Shown one piece after another: positions 10,546 to 23,830 of a stretch of DNA of 64,000 nucleotides (within the stretch, counting starts at the first letter, position 1; every line of letters begins with the position of its first letter). This DNA is from Oreocharis arfaki (lineage: Eukaryota > Chordata > Aves > Passeriformes > Paramythiidae), in assembly GCA_013398015.1 (NCBI GenBank), contig VZRR01004497.1, forward strand, positions 1,380,210 to 1,444,209, written 5' to 3'. A model generated the notes under the pieces. That model was not told the DNA's origin. It searched no databases and saw only the letters and a program-made list of their open reading frames with translations. Made by a program: the position numbers and the translations under genes.

Positions 10546-13500
10546 CTTAAATATCACTATATCTTGGCATCCATATCCTTAATACTAGAAACTGGAAACA
10601 AAACACAAGTACTGCAACACCTTGTTAAAAACATCATCTAGAGAAAGGTTTACTTTGGTCCGATTAAGATTCTTCAGAGTGAAAAGGACTGCTGTTCTGA
10701 AAACACACCTTCATATGTCTTTTTTATATCCTAAATGTATTTTCAAATAGTCTGTTAAGCAAAAATTCAGATAAAAACTTACAGATTAAAAAAAAATAAG
10801 CTTTTTGGCATCAAGTTATATCCTCTTATTTGAGCTGCTGACCCTAGAGCTGCCATATTTCTCCCTATGATTTAGAAAAATTATGCAGCTACTATCCAGA
10901 TCAAAATGTACATAGAAAAAAAAAGAGTACATCCAGGAAAACCCAGACAGATGGTAACCCTGGCTATAACTGACCACGTTGTGTGCCCTCAGCCTGCTCC
11001 AGCTGAGGAGTAAAACATGTCCATTTAAGCCACTTCCGTCAAGGTTTAGGTATGAGGGAAGCAGATGGGTCTTCAGGATACCAGCAGACTTGTTTATTGT
11101 CAGGCCCAACTACATCAGTCCGTTAAGCATACGCTGAGCTTCAGGCACAAGCACACGAGGGGTCCCGTGGACCACAGTGGGTCTATGTGTCCAGATGAAA
11201 GCTAAGCATCTACTGAAATAGGGTAGAAATACTGCTCTGTTTAAAGCTGCAGTGTGTGCAAACTTCTTAGCGAAGCTTTAAGCCTCTGGCTTAGTACATG
11301 TTTTACTGAAGTATTTAAAAATACTTAGGTAGTCTGATAGATACCAATCATTCCATTCATACAATCTACTGCTAAGAATGTGTGGATATAGTTTCCTCAG
11401 CTGGCACGAGCACATAATCCAACCCAAGAAAAGTGTAAACACCAGTAAGCCCTGTGTTCTCAGTTTACCTGCGCAGAGCTAAGTGCTCACAGAAATATTT
11501 TAAAATTCATGTCTCTTTATAAATAAAACAAAAGCAAAACGCATTGAAGAGTCTTCCAAACATGTGGAAATCTGTCTGATGCCAGAGCCTCTTTGGTCAG
11601 TGGTTCTGTGTCTGTCTATTGGAGGCAATGTTTTGCATAGCACTTTTCACTAGCACAACTGACACTGAACACATCTGTGAGGCATGTATCACATCCAGCT
11701 TTGTGGATATGCTGGCTGAGGCCAGAAATTAATATCTGATAGTCCATAAAGGTGATCATGAAGTCAGTAGCTGTCCACAGTTCTTAACCCATCAAACTGA
11801 CTAGTCTTTTTCATTTCCAGTGTAACTGCAGAGAAGCAGCAAGGGTTTAAATAAGCAGAATGATTTTTTGGTGGTCCAAAGGTTGATGAACTATAAGCAC
11901 TAGTAGTCCATCTGAACTCCATATGCTCTTATTCAATTCCTAACCTAGTGAATAATGTCAGATACTGCATCTGCACTACTTAGTACCGAGATTTTTTTCA
12001 TGGTGAGTAGTCCTGGAAGTACATGCCTGAGGCTATTACTTCTGAAATAAGAGAAATAAAAAACTAAGTTAGGCGCAATGTCAGTCAGATATACATACTC
12101 TGGAGTTCATCTACACATGTTCATACTATTTCAACATCGTATCTTAAATTCTGCCATCTGCCTATGATCCAATATAAAGCATTCTCAGTCAACCATTTAA
12201 TCTATTAATGATTCTCTAATAGGAGGGAGGTGGCATCTCTATTTTTCAGGTAAAACATGAACTATAATGGAAAAAACTTGAGAAGTGTAAGGTTACATCC
12301 CGATTCTGCTTCTTATCACAGGCCGTTAGTCAGTCTTCTGTTTTAGCCATTAGATTTCTGCCTTTCAAAGACTTTCCTTCAACATTAATTAGAGGAAGAA
12401 CATGTGACCTCCTTTATTCTTTTGCTCTTTTTTTTGCACTAACACCTCATTTCCAGCCTTTCCTGCTAACTCCCACCGTGTCTTATTGTTTGGGGAATAA
12501 TTTATATTGATTAATACAAGTTTTCTTCATGCAATATACAGTACAAGGAAATCAAACTTACATTGAAGCTTCACAATATAGTGTTAATAACCCTACTGGC
12601 TGGAAGTTAGCCAACTAGCTAATCGTTGCTGCATGAGCATAGGCACCTCACAGCATGTCATATCATTGAGGCAATAAACAATAGATTTGTTAATCTGGTA
12701 TGAAAGCATTATCAGTTCTCTTTGCTTTGCAACCACTTCAAAATCTTCTCCAAGCATTTCTACAGAACTCTCACACTGCAGATGATTTTAGTCAGTTGTG
12801 GTTTACAAAACAAGAACATCTGAAAAAATTGATGTAGGAATTAATGCTGTTTTGCGGTATAATGTATGTAATTCCATTAATTATTTTCACTGGTCTTCCT
12901 CTGCGAGTCTTTCAAGTGGAAAAGCAAAGAGTTGTGTTTTGGAGGTTTTTCTTCCCGCTTGATTCCAAAATGTCTCTCCTATATATGTAGGAAATGCTAT
13001 TTAATAATTTTTTTGTAAATTGAAGTTTCCATTTTGTCATCAAGCACACTAGATGACAATTACTGGTATTTAATTATAAAAATATCTGTTAGCAGTAAAA
13101 CAACTTCTCTTCTCTGCCTAGTAAATGGCATGATAAAACTACCTTAATATTCATTGTTGTTTTCAGTCATGATGAGCTAAGAACAGACCATTTGTACCTA
13201 GGAGAAGAATTCAGAGTGATCTGAAAGATATATGTAATTTAAAACATATAATGATTTGATTCTTTCTGATAGTAAAATTGGATGAAAGCATATTTTATAG
13301 AATTTGCAAACCAGTCATCAATGACATTTTGCTACCTGTGTGGGAGAGAAGGAATAATTAACACTTTTGTTGCAGAAAGCAATGTTCATTATACCTCTGC
13401 TTTTTATTACTAATGGCAGACTGGAAAAAAAACCCAGAGAGGTCACTGAGATCTATTCTTCTGATAAAGCTGCCTTTACTGCTCTGGTCATTCTGTTTCA

Positions 13501-16500
13501 ATTTATCCTCAAAAGGGTTTCTCATTACGTTTGGTTGAAGTCAGTCAAAGTTGAGTCTGATAAAATGGTGCACATATCTGTGGCCGCTCATGAAATTCAG
13601 GATAGGGTACATTTATACCCTGGTGGGAGGCCTCTTTCCTGAGGTGCTTGGACTTTAAATTGAGGGAGACAGACTGGGAGCAGAGAGACCTGAGTTCCAT
13701 GGAAGCAGAAGCAGCAATGCTTTGGGCAGCAAGGCTTTTTGCAGTGATGCCCCCACCTTGGCCACTGCAGCTCCTTGCCAGGCCGCTTGAGCTGCAGGGA
13801 ACATTCATCCTGCACAAAGTGGCAGCTTCTGCTCAGCTGGGTGTCCCCTCAAGCAGTCCTGTCTCTCCCCTGTCCTTGGCGTCCCACTCAATGTGGAACC
13901 CACAGCAGTGGGTTTTTTCTTTGTTTTTCCTGACTTGGAATTCTGTATCTACAAAACAAATCTACACTTCTGCATTTTAATTCCCAATCTTCCATTTTAA
14001 TTGCTGGAACAAATTTTTTTTTTTTTTTTAATGCTAAATGTCCTACCTTCTCTTATATTCCTGCTTCTTTCCAGCTTTCCAGGTCTTCTCATTTAATGGG
14101 CTGTTTTCTCTATCTGTGGAACTCACAGATTTCCTAATTTTATGTCAATTTTTTATTTCCTGCATGTGTTCTTTACTCCAGCCACACATGTTGCCTTGTA
14201 ATTTCTTTCTCTTCACAATTCCAAAATTAGGTCCTGCTACAGAGAGTGTATATGTGCTGGTTCCCACTCTTCTATTGCACAAAGGCATTAAAACAAATTA
14301 AAATAAACACTAATATCAGCTTATCTTTTTCATAGCAACTCTAGAACCTACCACGTGTGAGTATTTTAGAGACAATTCAGGCTAATCTCACCTCTGAAAA
14401 AAATGGTATTTTAAGGCTGTAGAATCCAATGAGAGATTTGTGAGGAATCCAGACCACCTGGCTCCTGTGGGTTTTGGATGGATCCTGAACTAAGTCACAT
14501 GGAAGGTAAAAAATTAAGAAAGAACATGAGTGTTAATATTAGGATAAAGATCTCAGCTAGAAAACTGATCACAGTGCAAGGCTCTGACCAATCCTTTGAA
14601 TTGCCCGGTTTCCGAAATTGTCTTCAGAACTGGAGTTTCTCCAGATTTCCCAGGAAATTTCTCTGTCAGCTGAGAAAGCAAGACTATACTGTCTCTTAAG
14701 TCGTAAATCCATGACAAGGTTTTTGAGGAATGATGCTTTTGAACTCTTACTTTGTATTTAATGTCTTTGTTAGGGCTACCTTAGTTAATCAGGAATTATC
14801 TCCATGTTGCAGGATTAGTCTTTCCAGAGGAATGATTTAGGAAGCAAGTGACAATGCGTGGAGAGGAAGAGTAGGAGGATATAGTCCTTTTATTAAGGGA
14901 CTCTGTCTGACCAGTGCTTTCTGAAGTGGGAAAAGTGAAGAATATTAGTCCAGATTTATGTAACAATACATGACTGCATAGCAAGCGGTAAGACTAATAT
15001 TTGAGAGGCAGATGAACCTTGGATTACCTCATGCAACATGGCTTCAGGTTTTCTCTCTTTTATTCTTGTACATGGAAGGTGAGATGTCTATTTTGCCAAG
15101 GATAAGGTATCCTTTGATTTGTTACTTTTCTTTTTTATTGTCATAGATGAACTGCTACCAAAATAACAGATCCTTCCTGCAGGTAGAATCACTTAATACT
15201 GGAGATGCTAGCTCTGTGTTAGGCTAAAAAACAGGGAGGTTCATCTGTAATTCTTGCCTTTTCATATAGAGCTGTAGAAAGTGGGGTGTTCTGAGACAAC
15301 ATTTAATTCTCTTTGCTTATCTAGCACAAATACCTTTAACAGTGAAATGTAGAGTCAGATTCTTTTCCTTGTTCTGATCAGGTTTCATCTTGAACTTGGA
15401 AAGCAGAATCCAAACTCTCAAACTCCTCTGAGAAGTCTTGGGTTTGATCAATGAGCCTTTTCCAATGGAATCACTGTTTGTGGGGTTTTTTTAATAACAC
15501 CTGAGAACTTTGCTCCATTTATGAAAAAAACATCCTTGAATCTCCTAGAGGCAAAGGGATAGACAAGAAAGCAGGGTCATGGCAGCAGTAACCTTGCAAT
15601 CCTACCCTTCTATCAGAGATGCATTCATTCAGTGGAGCTGCAGAGGCAAAATCAGGATAGGCTTTTTAAGACACGGCAAAAAAGAGAAGCCAGGTTGACT
15701 TTCAAAGGACTGGGGGAGTCTGCAAGGCTTGCAAGTAGAAAAGTCATGTCTAAACTTGAACATGATGATAAGACTGAATGAATAAAAACCGAGCCATCAT
15801 CTCCCTTCTGGACTGCTTTTAGAATCTTCTTTCAAAGCAGAGCAACCGTTCTTCAGAGCAATATAAAATAAAATGGCAGTGTTCCACAGACTGTCCCACC
15901 AGCATAAATCTGACTGAGATCCCCTCAATAGGCCATTTTAAAAGGAATTATAAAATTCAATGTGTAACAAAAAGGCCTACTTCAAACAGATTTCAATCAC
16001 TATGAGCTGTCGATTTGTTACTGTAATTTAATTCCTCCAAGTAATTAGTTCAGCAAAGACAGGAGGGACAGAGTGTCAATCCTGGGGGCAGGCAGAGGTC
16101 TTTCTGGCAAAATACCAGCCATTCAAGCTTTTTGGCAAGAACCCCCATGTTTCTTTAGAAGATGCACAGGACAAGTAAAATTAACATCTAATCTAGAAGA
16201 AAAAAAATAGAAGAATGCAAAACAGTCACCAATTAAGTAGTTTTACAGCTACAATCTACAGTTCCTTTATTTCACCCTCAGCATCTTTCAGACAGGTATT
16301 TAGAAGCTCCTGCAGAGCCAGTGGTCTTTGCTGCATCTGTTAACCTGCACATGGCTGTACCTGCCTAACTGAAAACACACCAAAACACACCTCCCACTTG
16401 CCAACCTCTGTTGCAACAAATTATCGGAGTTGTGTTTGTTTCATAATTTCTAAATAAATTTTAAAACCCTACGAACAAACAAACAAAGCAAAAACCTCTA

Positions 16501-17665
16501 ACGGATAACCACTACTTTTATTAGCAGGGCTACACAAATCTTACAGGAGCTATGCAGATTGCTGGTATGATGCTTTCTCTGATTTGATTTGCTTTAATGT
16601 TACATTTATAGAGTACTGGCTGCCTAGGAGAGCCTGGAGGGATCCCCAGTATAATTTCTCTGAAGTCACCAAATTTACTTCAGAATTTGAAACAGAGAAC
16701 CTAGCAAAACTTTGCTATTCCTGTCTTTGACATTCAAGCCAGTGTTTTCATGTAGAGTGCCTTTCAACCTAAATAACTGGTTGTGTGAACAGCTTTACAG
16801 AAAGGCTCTTTATAAAACTCGAAAAACATACAGGCTCCGCAGTTTCCAGATTTCATTAATAAACAGGCATAACACCATTTTCTTTTAAGACTATTTCCAA
16901 AACAACTGCAGCAGTATCAAATGACAAACCTTTCAGGCCAACCTAGCATCTTCAGGGGCGAATTTGCTGCTGTGATAGAGACTTATATTTTTCAGGAAAA
17001 ATGTGAAAAATGAATCTGAGAAATCAGATTGCACAATGAAATTTTCCTTCTCTTGCCTCAGAATAGTAAAACCTTCTCAGAGCAGTAGTACGGAAGAATA
17101 CCTGAGGTGTGGATCATGGGGAATTCTGGCACTAGTCAGCCAGGATTTGTTATTGTCATTGTTCTGAGTGCTGCTACTCTTAATAGCAGGGAACAGTACT
17201 CTTTTCTTAGATCTCATGGTTATTTCACCCAGTCTTTGTACTTGTACACTATTAATTTTTCTGTATTTGTTCCTACATTACAATTTTTGTGTGTTTACTA
17301 TGAGTTTTTATAGAGTGAATAGTTCAATGAAGTTGGGATTTCTTGTCTCAGGTGAATGCTGGTAAAAACATTTTAATTCAGTGGTAGTCTGCTCTTCTGC
17401 CCGTCAGCCAGGTGAAGTGTAGAAATAGAACTAAGTGGTTTATTTTCCATCTCAACACATATATGGCAAAAGGGATATCTTATTTTCTGCAGTTAGCGTA
17501 TCTGACTATAGCCAAAGGTGTCAAAATACGTCCCTGTATGGATATCAAATGGTAATTGTGCCTGTTTGTATGCCTGATGTTGGACTACTAAATAAAATAG
17601 TCCATACTTTCTGCATGGCCAAAACCACATTCTTCTCCCAATGAAATAAGCTGTAAGACATGTAC
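10546..17665. other. Seven kb of non-coding DNA, no gene found
   Basis: Both strands were read for exon-like open frames, LTR ends and CR1 blocks, and none stood out. The open frames at 13367-13980 overlap on both strands and resemble no family I know. The part around 15960-16140 (TAATTTAATTCC, AAGTAATTAGTTC) has the look of a conserved enhancer, but this needs alignment. Smaller T runs occur near 14010 and 15485. Confidence 0.55.
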
Positions 17666-17690
17666 AAATAATAAATAAATAAATAAATAA
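17666..17690. repeat. (AAAT)n microsatellite
   Basis: About six tandem AAAT units. Confidence 0.9.
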
Positions 17691-18637
17691 GAGGCAAATA
17701 ATTTATTCAGGTGCCTCATTACAGAGGTAAGTGCCTATCTTTGAACTTTCATCTGTGATTATCTGGCCATTAAAGCATGATAGGCTGGGTTTTTTAGGAG
17801 CCTTTGATGAAGCACTTGGAGACATCTGTGCAGACTGTTTCCATCAGATCAGCTTTGCGTGCAAATCCAGTGACTCCTTTGAGAAACTGAAACAGATTAG
17901 AGAGAGATAACTCTGTTCTTTAAAAGTTGATGCTGCTTCTTTTCTGGTATTTCTCCTGTAAACAAAGATTCTGGTCTACCTTGTCTCCCTCCCCCCTTCC
18001 CAGTGAACAAAGAAGCACAGAATTCATTTTGCTTCTCTACATGGCTTTGTTTCCTTTGAGCTTTCCTTTACTATATCCATCATCTATTGGCCCCACAGAC
18101 TATCTCACAAGTCCTGCCTCTGATGTGTTTGAAGAGAATTCACTTTTAGTTCTTATGCCTTTAACAACCTGCTCTTCAGAACCCTTTTTTGGCTTGCCTT
18201 ATTGTATTTAACACCTACTTGCCAAAGCTTTTCTCTTTTTTCTTCTTTTTTTTTTCATTATTTTCCTCACTTGAACAGAACTTCAATTTGGAAGCCAAAA
18301 TTCTTACATTTAGTAATGCCCTTCATCTCATTGTTAATTTCCTACTGCCTAAAATGCATGAGTCTGGGAGGAAGGAATTGTCTTTCTAGAGACTGTTTTG
18401 ATAGTTAGCATGTATTCGCTGAATCCATGGCAGTATCTTTAAACACTCTCTTTTCTACTCACGAGCATTTTGACAGTGTTTTGCCATTTGAATCCCTCTT
18501 GAATTTCTTTTTATTATGCTTCACCATTTCTACATAATCCCTCCTTTTGAAAATACTCTGTACCAAATTTCATGTCTCTACATTCTGAGTCTCTTTGGTC
18601 TTCTTCAAGCTTGAGAATAAATCCAGAATGAGAACTT
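17691..18637. other. Non-coding DNA, nothing recognised
   Basis: Pyrimidine-rich DNA with short open frames of low-complexity composition (F/L/S). No family was recognised. Confidence 0.6.
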
Positions 18638-18642
18638 GACAG
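18638..18642. repeat. Putative 5-bp target-site duplication, left
   Basis: gacag just before the LTR; the right copy at 19549-19553 is gacaa, one mismatch in five. Five bases is the length expected for ERVL-type integration. Confidence 0.55.
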
Positions 18643-18803
18643 TGCATTGGCTTTGCTTGTCAAGGTTTTGGTAGTGAGGGCCTGTAGGTGATGGTTCTGT
18701 CAGAAGCTGCCAGAAGCTTCCCCCATGTCCAATGGAGACATTTCCAGCTGGCTCCGAGGTGGACCAAGGCCAAGCCCATCAGTAATGGTGGTAGCATGTC
18801 TGG

Positions 18804-18815
18804 GATATGTTTAAG
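18804..18815 (+). promoter_or_regulatory. TATA-like box of the ERVL LTR
   Basis: gatatgtttaag, where the family form I recall has an uninterrupted atatttaag. It lies about 160 bp into the LTR and upstream of the polyadenylation signal, as a U3 promoter should. The substitution may weaken it. Confidence 0.5.
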
Positions 18816-19360
18816 AAGGGGGGGGGGGAGCGAAATATGAAAACCAGCTCTCTCTGCAACCAGAGAGAGAAAGAATAGGTGAGCTCCACAGAGCCTGAGG
18901 TCTGTAAAGAAGGAGGAGGAGATGCTCTATACCCTGGAGCAGAGATTCCTCTGCAGTCCATGATAAAGAGCATGATGAGGCAAGATGTCCCCCTGCAGCT
19001 TATGGGGGTCCACAGTGGAGCAGAGATTCGCCTGCAGCCCGTGAAGGCTGTACAACTGAGCAGCTGCCTGAAGGAGGCTGTGACCCCGGGGGCAAGACAA
19101 TGCTGGAGCAGGCTCCATGAGGGACCCCATGGCGAGCAGGGGAAGAGTGTAAGAAGCCCTTCCTCTGAGGAGGGAGGAGTGACAGATGCAACTTGTGAAG
19201 ACCTGACCACAGTCCCCATTCGCTGTCTCCCTGTGCCAGTGGAGGTGAGGCAGGTAAAATGGGGAGTGAAGTTAAGCCTGGAAAGAAGGGAGGGGTGTGG
19301 AGAAGTTGTTTGAAGATTCAGTTGTTATTTTTTTTCTAATCCTACTCTGCTTTCATTGGT

Positions 19361-19366
19361 AATAAA
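19361..19366 (+). terminator. ERVL LTR polyadenylation signal AATAAA
   Basis: Canonical hexamer in aataaattaatttt, the best conserved part of this LTR family; it sets the strand. Confidence 0.75.
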
Positions 19367-19548
19367 TTAATTTTCCCCAATTCATGTCTGTTTTGCCCAT
19401 GACAGTAATTGGTGAGTGATCTCTCCCTGTCGCTATCTTGACCCACAAGTTTTGTTGCTACATTTTCTCTCCACATTTCAGATGAGGAGGAGAATGATAG
19501 GGTGGCTTTAGTGGGCACCTGACATCCAGCCAGAGTCAATCCACCACA

Positions 19549-19553
19549 GACAA
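19549..19553. repeat. Putative 5-bp target-site duplication, right
   Basis: gacaa, matching gacag at 18638-18642 in four of five bases. Confidence 0.55.
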
Positions 19554-20153
19554 TATGGTCTGAATGAAGGACTTTTCCTCTGTATGTCTAGCATACATAT
19601 CCTGCAGTAGGTGATAGAAGTTGCGTGACTTATCTGATCTGACTCTTAGCCATCCTTTAAGCACAGGACCAATGCTCCACCACCACAACTGTTCTTCCTA
19701 CATTTCTGTACCCTTGCATTGCACAGTCTTTCTGTTTATATTCCTTCTATTTTCTATGCATATTATGCCAAATCCTCAAGGTAAATTACTCAAAGCAGAG
19801 CAAATCTATGAGACTCAACATATAGAAGCAGCATTTTTCCCCAAGGTCTTATATGGATGTCAAATTTCTTTTGGATTCGATTTTATACAGAATATTCTTT
19901 TGTTTGACACTACTTTTGGCTTAGAAGACAACATTAGAGAAATTCTCATTTGTCTTTGGAACAAAGATATTGGGGAAAATGCTAAGAAACTATTTGTTTT
20001 CACGACACAGACTTGAGTAGCTACTGGGATAGCCCATCAGCCTTTTAAAGAAATAGCAAACATTTCTGTTCTCTTCTGTCAGGGGTACTGAGAATGTCAA
20101 AGAAAAGAATAAAAATTTTATTACTTGGTGTTTTCATAGAAAGCATTTTTCTG
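19554..20153. other. Non-coding DNA, one long open frame without support
   Basis: Holds a 131-codon plus-strand frame (19621-20016) with no recognisable domain, splice signals or Kozak-like start; treated as chance. Confidence 0.5.
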
Positions 20154-20187
20154 TTATTATTATTATTAATGATAATAATAATAATAA
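20154..20187. repeat. TTA/TAA inverted repeat, 15-bp perfect arms
   Basis: Five TTA units (20154-20168), a 4-base spacer (atga) and five TAA units (20173-20187) make a perfect 15-bp hairpin from two abutting trinucleotide repeats. Confidence 0.9.
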
Positions 20188-22542
20188 AAAATATACATGT
20201 AACTAACTGTTAACTGGAGCTTTGGGTTCTAAATTAAAGTCAGACATAAAGAAGAGAAAACAAAACAGTTCCTAAATGTTTGTTGTAGGCAACATCAGAG
20301 CAAATTCCCAATGAGTGATGTTTCTATTGAAGTGTGCGTGTTTTGATCAGGGATCTCAGTATAACTTAACTCCGACTGTAGCTGTACGCTTCTACACAGA
20401 AAAAAAAAAAAGGGTTTATGGATAGATAATACATGCAAAGGAATTTTTTTCTGGAAAAAAAAGAGCAGCTCTATATATAGTCTGAGTAAACAAACAAGAA
20501 CAGGATACCAGAGACTACAAAAAGGAAATAGGACGCTGCATCTATATTTAAGTGTCTCTTGTCATACAGTGCCAGTGGAATTCTGATGTCTGTATCCAAC
20601 ACAACACAGGTGAAATCCAGATTTAATTAGCTGCACCCAAATAAATCCCAGCTAAACACAGGTATCAGGGAGGAGGAGGTTCTTTGAGAAAAGTAGAAAG
20701 AACCACAGAAGAGTGACAAAGAACCTAAGTTTTGGCAAAACAGAGGAGACAGAGGGATATGGGGACACATGAAGGACAAGATTAGAGAGAAGGTGAGGGC
20801 AGTGCTGCTAAGGAAGATTCCAGAGGCCTGTAAAAGTATGTGATATAAGTAGACCCCTTTCCCCATAATTTTTTTTCTGTTTTAATTGTGGACTGCAGGA
20901 AAAAAAGGAATTGAAATTGCAAAAGGCTAAAAAGTTGGGGGGGCAATGCTTCACTTGCAGCATTTCAGACATCCCTCACTTTTGCTGCAGCAGTAGCACC
21001 ACCTAATCTGTTTTCCTCACCAGTTAATGTTTGAAATGTGTCACATTTATGTGGAAAGGCTTTTGTCACAACCTGATTTTTTTAAAGAAGACTTTTCCAT
21101 TAATGGTTTGATTAAGGTTTACTGTATTTTCTAACAGACCACTATTCATCCATCTCAAAGTTACACCACCTGCTTTGCTTTGTATCTGAGCCTTCTAATT
21201 GCTCATGATCTTCACTGGTGTGATGTGAAGTATTTTACTGTTTGCCAAGGACCGAAGGCAAAGAGGAAGAATACCTTGGAAGCTGAGGAAAGAAGAGAAA
21301 TTTAAATGAGACCAAAATGGGAAGCAGAGAAACATTTTCAGTTTAGCAGAAGACTAGCATTGTTCTAAAGACAACAAGTCTTCAGAACAACAGTTCTTTA
21401 TGCCCAAAGTAAATTCCAGATACTCCTGACTTTTGGTAAATAAATCGATGCTGATATTCTGCCCTGTCAGACCTGAAACACAGAGTGAGTAATTAACCTT
21501 CAGCTTGTCAGATCTGATACTTAGTCATCATCATCAGAGTCACTAAAGGTATAAGCCCTGAAGGAAAATATCATTCTGCTCCTGTCACTCTCATTTGCGG
21601 ACCAAGTCACACAATGAAAGTTTTTCTGAACTCATTTCGGATGAAGAATGGTGCTTTTACAGTTGGTTTAATGGAATAATGAGCAAGTTGAAAGGTCTTG
21701 GTGTAATATTTGAGTTTCAGATTTAATTTCAGTTGGATCATTCTTCCTCCTTGCAGTTGGCTGAGAGCTTTCCAAGTTTTCCTGACTGTCATTTGAAGTG
21801 AGAAGTCCTGTCAGATTGTAGTGAGTCCAGAAAAGGACATTCAGGTCCTGCTACTGTGTACTTGATCCATGCCTTTTGAAGTAACAGTCTGTTCTGTTTA
21901 AGACACCTTTCTCCAAGTTGGAAATTTAAAATAGCTTATTTCAGGAACAGAAGCTGCCTGCTTACCAGATTCCACCAGATCCAGGGGCATTGTTTAGGTT
22001 CTCAGGCTTCTGTCTGTTAGATCGATGGGATGACTACCCCTTTTTAAATCTCTATCCCTTATGTGTATTTGCTGGAGTCCTATTTAATCTTGGAGCAGAA
22101 CCCCTCAGGAAGGATAGGATTCGTGCCAGTGGTTTACATGACTGATTGATTCTTGTAGACGAAACCAGTGCTAGAACAAGTACTGGAGATGCCTCCCTCC
22201 TTAAGATGGAAGCCAAAGAGGGTTTGTATCCCTCTTTTAGCTGTTATCAATTAGTTCCATGAAATATTCTCAGAAAGTGTTTGCTTATGTTGGGAAGCAG
22301 TGAAGATACTATACATTCAGGTTTCATTAAAATATATAGGCCCAGATTTAATTTGTACTCTCGGGTCAGATGTGGCAATCTCACTGGAGTTTCGTGGCAC
22401 TGAGAAAAACAAGCTGGGGCTCAGTAATAAATGCAATATGGGGGAGAGGGGGTTAAAGACATTTTAGATAATAAGCAGCATTTTTTTTTATTTCTCCTTC
22501 TGAAAATAACAAGCGACATATAACCTGATGCTGAATAAGACT
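20188..22542. other. Non-coding DNA, nothing recognised
   Basis: Mixed AT-rich sequence with A runs near 20400 and 20455. No gene or family was recognised on either strand. Confidence 0.6.
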
Positions 22543-22558
22543 GGGGGGGGGGGGGGGG
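22543..22558. repeat. G16 homopolymer
   Basis: Sixteen consecutive G; length uncertain in any sequencing technology and prone to quadruplex structure. Confidence 0.9.
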
Positions 22559-23564
22559 CAGGGAAGGACAGACATTTTTTTATCTTGCCCCCTATAATAG
22601 ATTTTTCCTTTTGCTCAATTCTCTCTGTGAATAACAAGAGTGGCAGCCATTTTCTCTCCGCTCAACATCAAAACCCCTTTCATCTGCTGTCTAAATGCAA
22701 ACAAAGCAAACCTTCCACCAGGCCTTTCTTTCCAGATAAATTAAAACTCTCATGTCCTGGGGCCTAAATCAAGACTACAGGCCTTCCCTAGATAAATCCT
22801 TTCTCAACCTGAAATCTTCTTGCTACACGTGCTCCTTGTAAGATAATTTTGCAGTAGCTAATCAATAATGCAACAGTAAATTGCATTTAAATAAACATTA
22901 GCGGCCCTCTTAATGAATAAAACCTCATTTGCAATTTGTCAAAGTCACAAATGCTGGACTCTTTTGATATTCATTAGAATATTGGAAATTGGAGCTTTGA
23001 CAGGTTTTATGTATGTTGCAATTATGATTTTTGTGAATAAAAGAAGTGCTTTATTTTCACAAGAATTCTTGAATAAAAACAGTGATATATGCTATGGATG
23101 TGATAGATCTCAATTGCCACCTTATTAAAAAGGCAGAAAAAGAAAAAATCCCCTGCTACAGTCACAAATTTTAAAAGGTTGAAATTTACTATACATATAT
23201 TTTGTAAGAATGTATTATGAAATTCCTTCTTTTATAGGAAGAATTTTAATTAATTTCCTGTGATCCTAAGCTTTGGAAAAATAGAATTCTTGGTAATTAA
23301 TTTTTATGTGTCAATACAGTATTATAGTTGTATGTGTCGCTAATTTTGTAGTGAAATTGCAAAATAAAAGCGTGTTTACTCATCATATATTGTAAATTCA
23401 CTTAATAAGGTTTTTTCTATTTTATCTCAATTTTTCAATGGAAGTACTTCACATAAATGTCCCCGTGTGAAACATCTGCACCATACACATTACTGCATGA
23501 ATTCACTGCTTTATAAACAAAGTCATATACCTGGGATGGAGGAAAAATTCTAATTTTGAGAACC
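22559..23564. other. AT-rich DNA with a candidate conserved non-coding element (22850-23110)
   Basis: Between about 22850 and 23110 the sequence is dense in homeodomain, octamer and HMG-like words (aatgcaacag, attgcatttaaataaa, cttaatgaataaaacc, catttgcaattt, cttttgatattcatt). Conserved enhancers near developmental genes in gene deserts often look like this. No conservation data are available, so this is inference. No coding evidence was seen. Confidence 0.35.
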
Positions 23565-23660
23565 ATTAGGTTGTGGAATAGTATCCCAAGGGAAGAAGGA
23601 GAAGCCATAACCACAAGCTATTTAAAAACAAATTGGAAAACCTGAGCAGTACACGGTAAA
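23565..23660 (+). mobile_element. Ancient CR1-like tail fragment
   Basis: 'ttaggttgtggaatagtatc' and 'ccaagggaagaagg' followed by 'gctatttaaaaacaaattgg' resemble the sense 3' part of old CR1-like LINEs (block: rggttgtggaatagtctcccaagggaagtggtggaagc). Only about 95 bp is recognisable, so this is tentative. Confidence 0.5.
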
Positions 23661-23830
23661 GAACAGAACGTCACTGGAAGAGAGACACAACACAGATTAT
23701 GTGCAAGTTGTTTTCCGTCTCTTCATTCTGGGATTACACAGAAGGATGAGGCCAAGCCAAACACAGAGCACTGCACTGGTTTCTAGAGGAGATTCTGTGG
23801 AAAAATCCAGCTTTCCTTTAAAACATGTGT

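Larger units (their letters stand above)
18643..19548 (+). mobile_element. Solo LTR, avian ERVL-type
   Basis: A 906-bp unit whose parts match an LTR family I know from many neoavian genomes. The 5' part contains 'caaggttttggtag', 'agaagcttcccccatgtc' and 'agcccatcagtaatggtggt'. A TATA-like stretch (gatatgtttaag, about 18804-18815) precedes a G11 run. The middle repeats the theme 'gagcagagattc...ctgcag'. The 3' part has 'aataaattaattttcccc', 'gtaattggtgagtgatctc' and the end 'gtgggcacctgacatccag...ccaccaca'. It starts TG, ends CA and has a near-perfect 5-bp flanking repeat. There is no internal retroviral sequence on either side. The paired open frames of 144-146 codons on both strands are by-products of the internal sub-repeats, not genes. 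Confidence 0.88.

Noticed and set aside
18779..19313. Overlapping open frames of 144-146 codons on both strands
   Set aside because: They lie inside the ERVL-type LTR and arise from its internal GC-rich sub-repeats; no protein family resemblance.
19621..20016. 131-codon plus-strand open frame
   Set aside because: No domain, no splice or start context, and amino-acid make-up typical of AT-rich random DNA.
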